Assembly (NCBI GenBank): GCA_031254075.1
Contig: JAIRVD010000281.1
Span: 1 to 10,758, forward strand
Length of the DNA stretch: 10,758 nucleotides
Origin: Clostridiales bacterium
Lineage (GTDB): Bacteria > Bacillota > Clostridia > Lachnospirales > WQUN01
Direction of reading: 5' to 3'
How positions within the stretch are numbered: position 1 is the stretch's first letter; the number at the start of each line of letters is the position of its first letter. Of the stretch, positions 1 through 7,621 are shown piece after piece. The notes under the pieces were generated by a model. That model did not search any database, was not told where the DNA came from, and saw nothing but the letters and a program-made list of their open reading frames with translations. Both the position numbers and the translations under genes were made by a program.

Positions 1-137
1 CCTTTCCACCATTGACATGCTCCGTTGATTTCATTGTCCAGCGAGGACGATAATTCACCCATCCCTCCGGTACTCTCGTTAAATAAATCAAACATGACCG
101 TCGCTTTTGAAAAGTCAAATTTTATGCTGTCTGACAT
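1..137 (-). CDS. WXG100-family (ESAT-6-like) protein, N-terminal part only
   Basis: The frame opens at an ATG (complement of 135-137) and stays open to the left edge, giving 45 residues and the start of a 46th. It begins MSDSIKFDF and reaches a Trp-Trp-Lys-Gly at residues 43-46; the last codon starts GG, so Gly is certain. Trp44-Lys-Gly46 is therefore a WXG motif at the position usual for the family of about 100 residues. A purine-rich ribosome binding site (GAAGAAGGG) lies six bases upstream of the ATG. WXG100 proteins are small helical-hairpin dimers, usually substrates or partners of the type VII (ESX/Yuk) secretion system. The C-terminal half and any secretion genes lie outside the window, so the role is inferred from the motif alone. 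A plus-strand frame over the same bases has only a TTG start without a ribosome binding site and is taken as its shadow. Confidence 0.65.
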   Translation of the reverse strand, partial: MSDSIKFDFSKATVMFDLFNESTGGMGELSSSLDNEINGACQWWK

Positions 138-168
138 TATTAACCCTTCTTCAATGATATTTGTAATT

Positions 169-177
169 ATTATATCA
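169..177 (-). promoter_or_regulatory. Probable promoter of the WXG100 gene (extended -10)
   Basis: Read on the minus strand, this is TGATATAAT: a perfect TATAAT (169-174) with the TG of an extended -10 one base upstream. No good -35 lies 16-18 bases further upstream, which extended -10 promoters tolerate. The predicted start would leave a leader of about 25 bases before the ATG at 137. The call rests on consensus match only. Confidence 0.45.
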
Positions 178-245
178 TGTGTATCATATGAAGTCCTTAA
201 ACATTTCGGGCGTTTTTTTGGCTTTCATTCGGAGTTGTAATCCTA

Positions 246-251
246 TATAAT
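246..251 (+). promoter_or_regulatory. Probable -10 element for the 287-2519 gene pair
   Basis: A perfect TATAAT lies 35 bases before the ATG at 287. The bases 16-18 upstream match the -35 consensus poorly, so only the -10 is supported. Transcription would start near 258, leaving a short leader that contains the GGGAGG ribosome binding site at 271-276. The 149-base gap 138-286 separates divergent genes and otherwise shows no RNA gene; a T-run near 212-218 has no stem before it and is not a terminator. Confidence 0.4.
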
Positions 252-286
252 GACAGTCAAGTGAAAAAATGGGAGGTTACAAATAA

Positions 287-772
287 ATGTGGTGGCAAAT
301 TTTATTAATTGTGGCAATTGTAGTTCTAATTTTGGGTATCGCGTTATATTTTTTAAATAGCTGGGCGGGTAAGAAGCAGGCGCAGCAAAACGAAATGGTT
401 GCGCAGCACAAACAAACTGTCTCGCTTTACGTAATAGACAAAAAAAAGGACAAGCTTTCGAATGCGAATATTCCCAAGGCGATGGTAGACCAAGTGCCGC
501 GCTACGGGCGACTGATGAAAATGCCGCTCGTAAAAGTAAAAATGGGACCTCAAATCATCACGATGGTTTGCGAAGAAGAAACATTCAAGGCTCTGCCGGT
601 TAAAAAAACCGTTACCGTAGACATCGCCGGCGCGTATATCGTCGGCATGAAGGGCATGAAAACAAAATTGGAGCTTCAACAGCAGCGCAAATCGCGCAGA
701 AAAGGCAGAAATGAAACGGTGGAGGCTCCGATGAAATGGCATGAGAAATTGCTTGCAAAAATAAAAAGATAG
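287..772 (+). CDS. Small membrane-anchored protein of unknown function
   Basis: I do not recognise the family. The 161-residue product has one strongly hydrophobic segment at residues 4-25 (starting MWWQILLIVAIVV). It is followed by a soluble, very basic remainder rich in Lys, Arg and Gln, ending in a Lys/Arg-rich tail (residues 133-161). The positive charge after the helix predicts that the bulk faces the cytoplasm, with the N-terminal helix as an anchor rather than a cleaved signal peptide. No catalytic motif is visible. The middle (residues about 45-125) has alternating short hydrophobic strands and could be a small beta-rich domain. Translation starts at an ATG ten bases after GGGAGG. The next gene begins ten bases after its stop, and that gene's ribosome binding site overlaps the stop codon, so the two are almost certainly cotranscribed and perhaps translationally coupled. 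Confidence 0.8.
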   Translation: MWWQILLIVAIVVLILGIALYFLNSWAGKKQAQQNEMVAQHKQTVSLYVIDKKKDKLSNANIPKAMVDQVPRYGRLMKMPLVKVKMGPQIITMVCEEETFKALPVKKTVTVDIAGAYIVGMKGMKTKLELQQQRKSRRKGRNETVEAPMKWHEKLLAKIKR

Positions 773-782
773 GGAGGATTTT

Positions 783-2519
783 ATGAACTACAAAGAACTG
801 TACGAGCAGTGGCTGAATGACCCGATTATCGACGAAGCGACGAAGGCGGAGTTGCGGAAAATCGCGGGCGACGAAAAGGAAATAGAAGACCGCTTTTATC
901 GAGAGTTGGAATTCGGAACGGGCGGATTGCGCGGAGTAATCGGCGCGGGAACGAATCGCCTGAATATTTACACGATTCGTAAAGCGACGCAGGGGCTTGC
1001 AAATTACATTTTACAGAGCGACGCTTACAAGCCCGAGATGGGCGTGGCAATCGCGCATGACTGCCGCCGCATGTCGCCGGAGTTTTCCACCGAAGCGGCA
1101 TTAGTACTTAACGCGAACGGAATAAAAACATATACATTTGAAAGCCTGCGTCCGACGCCGTTGTTGTCGTTTGCGGTGCGTCATTTGGGATGCGTTGCGG
1201 GCATCGTCGTAACGGCAAGCCACAATCCGCCCGAATACAACGGCTACAAGGTGTACTGGTCGGACGGCGGGCAATGTCCGTATCCGCGTGATGAAGCGAT
1301 TATTGCAGAAGTGCAAAAGGTTACATTTGCGAATGTAAAAACCATGCCGCAAAGCGAAGCCGCCGCGAAAGGATTGTTTAACGTAGCCTCGTCCGATGTT
1401 GACGACGAGTTTATTAAAAATGTAAAAGCGCAATGCTTAAACCCCGAAATTATTCCCGATTCGGATATAAAAATCGTCTTCACGCCGTTACACGGAGCGG
1501 GCAATGAAGGTGTTCAGCGTGCGTTGCGCGAAGCGGGTTTCAAAAATGTTTTCGTTGTAAAAGAACAGGAACAGCCCGACGGAAATTTCCCGACTGTTTC
1601 ATATCCGAATCCCGAGGACAAGGCGGCATTCGAGTGCGCGCTTAAACTCGCGCGAGAAAAAGATGCCGACCTAATCGTCGCAACCGACCCCGACTGCGAC
1701 CGCGTCGGCATAGCCGTTAAAGAAGGCGGCGATTATCAACTTCTTACCGGAAATATGACGGGCGTTATTCTCACCGAATACATGGCGTCGCAAATGCAAG
1801 CCAAGGGGAAATTACCCGCAAACGGCGCAATCATCTCAACCATCGTTTCCACCGACATGACGCGCGAAATCGCCAAAGCATACGGACTTGCCTACATGGA
1901 AGTTCTCACAGGCTTCAAATACATCGGCGAAAAAATAAAGGAATTCGAAAAATCAAACAGCCACACATACATTCTCGGCTTCGAGGAAAGCTACGGCTAC
2001 CTTGCAGGAACCTACGCCCGCGATAAAGACGCCGTCGTCGCAAGCCTTCTTATCTGCGAAGCCGCCGCGTACTATCGCAAGCAGGGACTTTCCCTTTACG
2101 ATGCGCTTCAAGCCCTTTACAAAAAATACGATCTCTATCGCGAAACCATCGAATCCATCACACTCAAAGGCGTTGACGGCTTAAACGATATCAAAAAAAT
2201 CATGTCTACCCTTCGCAAACATCCGCCCAAATCCCTCGGCGGTTCAACCGTAAAGGAAATCCGCGACTACAAAAATCGCTTAATCATCAACGTCCCGAAC
2301 GGTGCCGTAACCCCTTCAACCCTTCCCGTTTCCGACGTTCTCTACTACGCAACCGAAGACGGCTCATGGGCGTGCGTTCGCCCGTCCGGTACCGAGCCGA
2401 AAATAAAATTGTATTTCGGAGCAAAGCTCCCGTCGGGTTCAACAACCGACAACGCAATAGCGAAACTGAGTGATATGAATAAGGATTTGAAGGAAATTGT
2501 GGAAAAGGCATTGGCTTAA
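783..2519 (+). CDS. pgcA: Phosphohexomutase (alpha-phosphoglucomutase/phosphomannomutase family)
   Basis: The 578-residue product has every signature of the alpha-D-phosphohexomutase superfamily. The phosphoserine loop TASHNP is at residues 144-149 with Ser146 as the phosphate carrier. The Mg2+ loop DPDCDR has Asp302, Asp304 and Asp306. The sugar-binding loop GFEESYG is at 399-405, and the phosphate-binding loop RPSGTEPK at 533-540. Enzymes of this kind move phosphate between C1 and C6 of glucose or mannose, feeding UDP-glucose, glycolipid or wall-polymer synthesis in the cytosol. Length and loop wording resemble the long Bacillus PgcA branch, so glucose phosphate is the likelier substrate, but sequence does not settle glucose versus mannose. 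The start is an ATG five bases after GGGAGG. The gene is apparently cotranscribed with the small membrane protein upstream. Its base composition is visibly more G+C-rich than the cas genes. Confidence 0.93.
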   Translation: MNYKELYEQWLNDPIIDEATKAELRKIAGDEKEIEDRFYRELEFGTGGLRGVIGAGTNRLNIYTIRKATQGLANYILQSDAYKPEMGVAIAHDCRRMSPEFSTEAALVLNANGIKTYTFESLRPTPLLSFAVRHLGCVAGIVVTASHNPPEYNGYKVYWSDGGQCPYPRDEAIIAEVQKVTFANVKTMPQSEAAAKGLFNVASSDVDDEFIKNVKAQCLNPEIIPDSDIKIVFTPLHGAGNEGVQRALREAGFKNVFVVKEQEQPDGNFPTVSYPNPEDKAAFECALKLAREKDADLIVATDPDCDRVGIAVKEGGDYQLLTGNMTGVILTEYMASQMQAKGKLPANGAIISTIVSTDMTREIAKAYGLAYMEVLTGFKYIGEKIKEFEKSNSHTYILGFEESYGYLAGTYARDKDAVVASLLICEAAAYYRKQGLSLYDALQALYKKYDLYRETIESITLKGVDGLNDIKKIMSTLRKHPPKSLGGSTVKEIRDYKNRLIINVPNGAVTPSTLPVSDVLYYATEDGSWACVRPSGTEPKIKLYFGAKLPSGSTTDNAIAKLSDMNKDLKEIVEKALA

Positions 2520-2530
2520 CCCAACTTTAA

Positions 2531-2626
2531 GCAACCCCCGAAAACCCGCTCATACGAATTTCAAACGTCGCGAACGCTTCAACGCGCGTTTGAAATTCGG
2601 ACGAAGCGACGGTTTTCGGAGGTTGC
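2531..2626. repeat. Imperfect 96-base palindrome between the mutase and dehydrogenase genes
   Basis: The outer arms are 2531-2546 (GCAACCCCCGAAAACC) and 2611-2626, which pair at 15 of 16 positions. A short CGCT/AGCG pairing (2547-2550 with 2605-2608) continues inward after a two-base bulge. The inner arms 2555-2567 (CGAATTTCAAACG) and 2587-2599 pair perfectly over 13 bases around a 19-base loop. No T-run follows, so it is not a simple terminator. The right outer arm contains the GGAGG (2618-2622) and the TTG at 2623 that best fits the dehydrogenase start, so folded mRNA would hide the start site. It could be a translational control hairpin or a small inserted palindromic element. Confidence 0.7.
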
Positions 2627-3405
2627 CATTAGGCGGAAAGAAAATTTTGATTACCGGCGTGAGCCGTCCCGTGGGTATTGGGGCTACACTTGCGAAGCGA
2701 TTGGCGGAAGCGGGGGCTTCGATAGCTGTGCACGGTTTTTCGGATTATGACAAGGCTGTGCATAAATTTGATGTGCCGAACAGCACGGAGGATGTTGCAA
2801 AAGGGCTTAGTAAATTGGGCTTAAACGTAACCGCGCTTGCGTCGTCGGATTTGGAAGTGCCGGGAAATGCGGAAAAAGCCGTTCAAGAAGCAGCCGAAAA
2901 GCTCGGCGGGCTTGATGGTTTGATTTTAAATCATGCGTATTCAACGTCCGAAGAAATCGGTCAGTGGACCGCAAAAGACATTGATTCACATTTGCATATA
3001 AATGTACGCGCTTCCATGATGATGATTCAATCATTTGTTAACCAAGTCGATTTCTCAAAAGACAATGCAATCACGCTTTTCACAAGCGGTCAGTACCTCA
3101 GCCCAATGGTAAACGAAATGGCTTATTGCGTATCAAAAGAAGCCACAATCTGCTTATGCCGTCAAGCTTCATACCTGCTTGGCGACAAAAAAATCAGAGT
3201 CAATTGCGTAAACCCCGGACCAAATGACACAGCATATTGCTTCGGCGAAGCATACGATTCCGTAGCAAAATTGTTCCCATCGGGTCGCTGGGGAACCCCA
3301 AACGACACCGCCGACTTGGTGCTTTTTCTGCACAGCTCCTACGCAAAATGGATAACAGGGCAAATTATCGCAAGCGACGGAGGTGTTAAGGAGTATTGGC
3401 AGTGA
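2623..3405 (+). CDS. Short-chain dehydrogenase/reductase (FabG-like)
   Basis: Counted from TTG 2623 the product is 260 residues, the normal classical SDR size. The N-terminal cofactor loop TGVSRPVGIG is at residues 11-20 (TGxxxGxG type, with a Pro insertion seen in a Bacillota subgroup). The catalytic residues are Asn127, Ser155, Tyr168 and Lys172, with the usual Ser-13-Tyr and Tyr-4-Lys spacing. These enzymes are cytosolic NAD(P)H-dependent oxidoreductases; 3-oxoacyl-ACP reductase is one possibility, but the substrate cannot be read. The start is uncertain: the frame is open further back to 2497 without ATG or GTG. TTG 2623 gives the family-typical opening (M)PLGGKKILITG but abuts GGAGG with no spacing, and it lies in the right arm of a long palindrome. 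No terminator is visible after the stop, so transcription may run toward cas9. Confidence 0.85.
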   Translation: MPLGGKKILITGVSRPVGIGATLAKRLAEAGASIAVHGFSDYDKAVHKFDVPNSTEDVAKGLSKLGLNVTALASSDLEVPGNAEKAVQEAAEKLGGLDGLILNHAYSTSEEIGQWTAKDIDSHLHINVRASMMMIQSFVNQVDFSKDNAITLFTSGQYLSPMVNEMAYCVSKEATICLCRQASYLLGDKKIRVNCVNPGPNDTAYCFGEAYDSVAKLFPSGRWGTPNDTADLVLFLHSSYAKWITGQIIASDGGVKEYWQ

Positions 3406-3436
3406 GAAGAAGTCAATTCGCTATTCCGGTCTTTTC

Positions 3437-3488
3437 AATTTGACATAATATGTTATACTTGGCGCATAGTGTAAATTTATGTCAAATT
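3437..3488 (+). promoter_or_regulatory. cas9 promoter region with flanking 12-base inverted repeat
   Basis: An extended -10 TGTTATACT (3451-3459) predicts a start near 3466 and a leader of about 46 bases before cas9. It has no good -35 at 16-18 bases. A perfect inverted repeat encloses it: AATTTGACATAA at 3437-3448 and TTATGTCAAATT at 3477-3488, with 28 bases between. The left arm also contains a consensus-like TTGACA, but at the wrong distance from the -10 to serve as its -35. A smaller palindrome, ACATA-A-TATGT (3444-3454), touches the -10. The arms look like repressor half-sites. The cas9 ribosome binding site AAGGGG lies just upstream of the ATG at 3512. Confidence 0.55.
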
Positions 3489-3511
3489 TTTTATTTTAAA
3501 GGGGAAGCGTT

Positions 3512-6500
3512 ATGTCATACACACTTAGTTTAGACATTGGAACAACATCTGTAGGTTGGGCTGTAATTGATGATAATTTCAAATTAGCACAAGGTCGCAA
3601 AATCATTTCCGAAACAGAAAACGGTAAAACAACAAAAAGACGTATCAAGACAAATCTATGGGGTGTGCGGCTCTTTGAAGAAGGAAGCACCGCCGTAGAG
3701 CGTCGCATAAAACGTGGAATGCGCCGCAGAATCGAACGCCGTAAAAAGCGTTTAGGATATTTGAAAGAAATTTTTGCTTCGCATATATTGCCGATGGATG
3801 AAAGTTTTTTTATAAGGCTCGGCGAAAGCTTTTATCAAAACGAAGAACGTAAATTTAAATTAGAAAAAAATATTAAAGGAAAACTGCAATATCCGTTGCT
3901 CGGCAACATCGGAATGACCGATGCGGAATTCTATAAAAAATATCCGACAATCTATCATTTAAGAAACGAACTTATCACAAACACGGAAAAAGCAGACCTG
4001 CGCCTTGTATATTTGGCTATGCACCATATTTTAAAGTATCGCGGGCATTTTATTAATCAAGGGCAAAAGTTTAATTTATCTAACCTGCATGTTACGGAGG
4101 ATTTGAAAAGACTTCTTGAAGCCTTTAGTGAAATCAATCCTTTTTATTTCGAAGATTCGTGGATTGATGCCGCTGATGAAATTTTATTCAATCGAAATTT
4201 TTCTAAGTCAAAAAAAGCTTATGAATTGTCCGAAGCATTAAAAACAACAGATACGCAAGTGAAGGCATTGCTTACCGCAATTGTCGGAAACGTAATAGAC
4301 CTTGCAAAAATTTTCGGAAAAGAAGAATACAAGCCGGACGACGTGAATTCTTTTACAAACGGACGCGACTTTAAATACAGCAGAGAAGATTTTGACGAAA
4401 AGCTTGCGGCAATAGAGTCCGTTATTGACTCTGTAGAATATGAAGTATTAACAATAGGAAAACAGGTTTACGAAGCGATGGTTCTGTGCGGCATTTTAAC
4501 AAAGGAAACGCTTTCTGCCAGCATGGTGGAAAAATATGAAGAACATAAAAGGCAGTTAAAATCATTGAAAAAACTTATTCGTGACAATGTACCGAAATTA
4601 TACGACAGTTTTTTCAACGAAGGCGGCATTTACGATGCCTATATAAATGGCGTGGGGAATCCTTCAAAGTTGACATCGCGAGAAGATTTTTATAAAGCTG
4701 TAAAAAAGGAGTTCGAAAAAATCGGGTTTTCCGAATCCGCGCAAGACTTTTTGAAAGAAATATATGAAGAAATGGATTTCGAACGTTATCTTCCAAAGCA
4801 GCGAATGAGTGATAATGCGGCAATTCCGTATCAAATACACGAACATGAGTTAATGAAAATAATCGAAAACCAAGGGAAATATTACGCATTCTTAAATGAT
4901 AAAGCGGCAACGGAAATAGAAGACGAAAACGGCGAGTTCGAAAAAATTGAACAGAATAAAATTCAAACACTTTTTAAGTTTCGGATTCCGTACTATGTAG
5001 GGACACTTGCGTTCAAGCACTCGGAATTTGCAAAACACGCATGGGTTGTAAGAAAAAGCGATGAAACCCTTACTCCGTGGAATTTCGGCGAAATAATCGA
5101 CAAGGAAAAATCGTCGAGCAGTTTTATCGAGCGCATGACTAACTTTGACACATACTTGCCGCATGAAAAAGTTTTGCCGAAAAACAGTCTGCTTTATCAA
5201 GAGTTTGCCGTTTACAACGAACTGATTAATTGCGGTTATTTCGAAAGCGGCAATAAAAAAATTTATTTTTCATCCGATATACGCCAAAGCATCGCGGAGA
5301 AACTTTTTAAACAAAATAAAAAAGTTTCCGCTATAAAATTGAAAGAATTCATAAATCATGAACATAATATTTCAGTAGAAAATGTTAAGCAATTTTTCGG
5401 AATAGACACGGTCGTAAAATCGCCCGCCTTCAATGCAAGTTACAGCACATACATTGATTTAAAAAATGCGGGCATAAGCGACGAAATGATTGCGCAACAC
5501 AAAAGCAAATTTGAACAAATAATAAAATGGCAAACAATTTTTGAGGATAAAAAAATTCTGAAAAAAACAATCAATTGTGCAAACAGGGATGAATGGAACG
5601 GTTTTTTAAGTGAGCCTCAAATAAAAAGACTGGCGAATAAGCATTACACGGGCTGGGGACGGCTTTCGGAAAAACTTTTGAACGGAATAAAAACATCCGG
5701 CGGTAAAACCATTATTGAGGAGCTTAAAACAGGCGAATACAATAATTTTATGCGACTGTTGGAAGATTCCGAAATCGCGTCTCAAATCAAAGAAGCGCAA
5801 CTGGAAGATATTGCCGGCGACACGCTAAATTATGAGCTTGTGAAATCATTGGCGGGCAGTCCCGCGTTAAAGCGCGGAATTTGGCAAAGTTTAAAAGTAA
5901 TAAAGGAACTCGAAGTCTATCTGGGGCGCGATAAGATTAATCGCATCGTTATCGAAATGGCGCGTGACAACAGCGGCGGACGAACAAAACCAAGAAAAAA
6001 GCAAATTGAATCTATGTACGAAAATTTCAAAATTTCAAAAGAAATAAAACAGGAATTCGAAGCGCAAAACGAAAAATCTTTCAGCGATGAAAAAGTATTT
6101 CTGTATTTTTTACAGCACGGAAAATGCATGTACAGCGAAAAACCGCTTTGTTTAAGCGATTTATCAAGTTACGAAGTTGACCATATAATTCCGCAAACAT
6201 ACATTAAAGACGACAGCTTTGATAACAAGGTGCTTGTTCGCAAAGAAGAAAACCAAAACAAAGGCGGCGATGTTCCTTCGCAGCGAATTATTGATAAGAT
6301 GTCAGCCTATTGGGAAATGCTTGCCAAATCGGGGCTTGTAAGTTTGCGCAAACTTGCGAATTTAAAAACCGGAAAATTAACGGATAAAGTTAAAGAGGGC
6401 TTTATAAATCGTCAACTTGTGGAAACGCGACAGATTACCAAGCATGTTGCGAATATTTTGACTAATTACTTTAACGACACCGAAATAGAAGTGCTTACGC

Positions 6501-7621
6501 CGAAAAGCGGATTGACATCGCAATTTCGCGAGGGTGTTGTTTACATTCCCGCAAATGAGTTTGATTTCGAAAACGGCGATAATTATGAATACGATGGTTT
6601 TCATTTCAAAAACGGCGAAGAAACTCATTGCAAATACAGCAATTCAAAATTTATCAAATTTCATTTTCACGAGGGTTTCAAAAAAAATCGCGATATAAAT
6701 GATTACCATCACGCGCACGATGCATATCTTAATGCTGTTGTCGCAAATTATTTGTACCAAACCCGCCCCGATTTAAAAGAATATTGGGTGTACGGTAAAT
6801 ACAAAAGCAAAATGCATAAAACAGAAGGGAAATATGTGGGACAGCGCAAAAATTTCGACAAGCAACTGCTAACCAATATGGCGGAAGAAACGTGGCGTGT
6901 TGTAGATGTAACAAACGGCGAAATTCTCACGCAATGGCAGCGCGACGAAGTGCTTGAAATGGTTGCGCGTACTTTAGGGTATCGGAATGTGAATATCGTT
7001 AGAAAAACAGAAACGCCAACGGGTTCGCTATTCAAAGTAAGCAATTTCAAAAAAGGAACAGGCACTTTAGTGAGAAGCAATACCATGCCCATTGAACGAT
7101 ATGGCGGCGTAAATGCAGACTCGACCAACATAACGGTGTTAAGGCGTGATAAAAAAGGAAAGCTTAAAGCACTTTCGGTTCCGTTAACTGAAAAAAACAA
7201 TTTTGAATATGAACAGTCTGACATAATAGTTGATAAATACCGGTTGTTCATCACAAAAAGCGGTTATCTTCGCTATCTTACAGCACCTAAGGAATCCCAA
7301 AAAGCAACGCAGTACACAGGAAACATAGAAATACGGGAACTCCTTTCTTTTGCAGAAAAATGCGGTTTGGGAGTAAGCAAAAAAATAAATGACGAAACAT
7401 ATGTAAAGTTCGAAGGATTAACCGATGAAGAAAAGGATAAAGTTCTCAAAGACCTGCTTAAACTGGTATCGCGTGGAACAAGCCGTGGCATGACCTCCTT
7501 GAGCTTAATCGGTTTGCCGTCAGATGTACGCTATACATCTGCAGACGACACCATTTCCGACAATGCAATTCTTATCAACCAATCACCAACAGGTCTTTAC
7601 GAAACCCGTAAAAGAATATAA
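3512..7621 (+). CDS. cas9: Type II-A CRISPR endonuclease Cas9
   Basis: The 1369-residue product is an RNA-guided double-strand DNA nuclease that uses crRNA:tracrRNA. RuvC-I is at the N terminus (SLDIGTTSVGWAV, Asp8). An arginine-rich bridge helix spans about 62-88. A long REC lobe follows. RuvC-II is INRIVIEMAR with Glu815. HNH is YEVDHIIPQ with Asp890, His891 and Asn914. RuvC-III is YHHAHDAYLNAVV with His1067 and Asp1070. The C-terminal PAM-interacting domain ends QSPTGLYETRKRI. All nuclease residues aligned to SpCas9 Asp10, Glu762, His840, Asn863, His983 and Asp986 are present, so it should be active. Total length matches SpCas9, but the part before HNH is about 50 residues longer and the part after it about 50 shorter. 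The PAM motif equivalent to SpCas9 RKRYTS reads DVRYTS (Asp1338-Val-Arg1340), so the PAM is probably not NGG. Start: ATG after AAGGGG. Confidence 0.98.
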   Translation: MSYTLSLDIGTTSVGWAVIDDNFKLAQGRKIISETENGKTTKRRIKTNLWGVRLFEEGSTAVERRIKRGMRRRIERRKKRLGYLKEIFASHILPMDESFFIRLGESFYQNEERKFKLEKNIKGKLQYPLLGNIGMTDAEFYKKYPTIYHLRNELITNTEKADLRLVYLAMHHILKYRGHFINQGQKFNLSNLHVTEDLKRLLEAFSEINPFYFEDSWIDAADEILFNRNFSKSKKAYELSEALKTTDTQVKALLTAIVGNVIDLAKIFGKEEYKPDDVNSFTNGRDFKYSREDFDEKLAAIESVIDSVEYEVLTIGKQVYEAMVLCGILTKETLSASMVEKYEEHKRQLKSLKKLIRDNVPKLYDSFFNEGGIYDAYINGVGNPSKLTSREDFYKAVKKEFEKIGFSESAQDFLKEIYEEMDFERYLPKQRMSDNAAIPYQIHEHELMKIIENQGKYYAFLNDKAATEIEDENGEFEKIEQNKIQTLFKFRIPYYVGTLAFKHSEFAKHAWVVRKSDETLTPWNFGEIIDKEKSSSSFIERMTNFDTYLPHEKVLPKNSLLYQEFAVYNELINCGYFESGNKKIYFSSDIRQSIAEKLFKQNKKVSAIKLKEFINHEHNISVENVKQFFGIDTVVKSPAFNASYSTYIDLKNAGISDEMIAQHKSKFEQIIKWQTIFEDKKILKKTINCANRDEWNGFLSEPQIKRLANKHYTGWGRLSEKLLNGIKTSGGKTIIEELKTGEYNNFMRLLEDSEIASQIKEAQLEDIAGDTLNYELVKSLAGSPALKRGIWQSLKVIKELEVYLGRDKINRIVIEMARDNSGGRTKPRKKQIESMYENFKISKEIKQEFEAQNEKSFSDEKVFLYFLQHGKCMYSEKPLCLSDLSSYEVDHIIPQTYIKDDSFDNKVLVRKEENQNKGGDVPSQRIIDKMSAYWEMLAKSGLVSLRKLANLKTGKLTDKVKEGFINRQLVETRQITKHVANILTNYFNDTEIEVLTPKSGLTSQFREGVVYIPANEFDFENGDNYEYDGFHFKNGEETHCKYSNSKFIKFHFHEGFKKNRDINDYHHAHDAYLNAVVANYLYQTRPDLKEYWVYGKYKSKMHKTEGKYVGQRKNFDKQLLTNMAEETWRVVDVTNGEILTQWQRDEVLEMVARTLGYRNVNIVRKTETPTGSLFKVSNFKKGTGTLVRSNTMPIERYGGVNADSTNITVLRRDKKGKLKALSVPLTEKNNFEYEQSDIIVDKYRLFITKSGYLRYLTAPKESQKATQYTGNIEIRELLSFAEKCGLGVSKKINDETYVKFEGLTDEEKDKVLKDLLKLVSRGTSRGMTSLSLIGLPSDVRYTSADDTISDNAILINQSPTGLYETRKRI

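Noticed and set aside
205..222. T-run after CGGGCG, resembling a terminator tail.
   Set aside because: No inverted repeat precedes it on either strand.
25..240. Plus-strand frame of 71 residues at the left edge.
   Set aside because: It has a TTG start without a ribosome binding site and lies over the better supported minus-strand WXG100 gene and its promoter.
3440..3468. TTGACA at 3440-3445 as a standard -35 for cas9.
   Set aside because: At 16-18 bases downstream the hexamers (such as CGCATA) are poor -10s, and the good TATACT is only eight bases away. The extended -10 reading is preferred.
3474..3482. Possible target of a long tracrRNA in the cas9 promoter: AATTTATGT matches at 8 of 9 positions the AAATTATGT just before the guide-like part of the tracrRNA locus.
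   Set aside because: The match is short and A+T-only apart from one G, in an A+T-rich region, and the flanking CAAATT is not a recognisable PAM. A match of this quality is expected by chance.
6748..7254. Minus-strand frame of 168 residues inside cas9, the longest of several antisense frames.
   Set aside because: It has no ribosome binding site or recognisable domain and lies wholly opposite a well-supported coding sequence.
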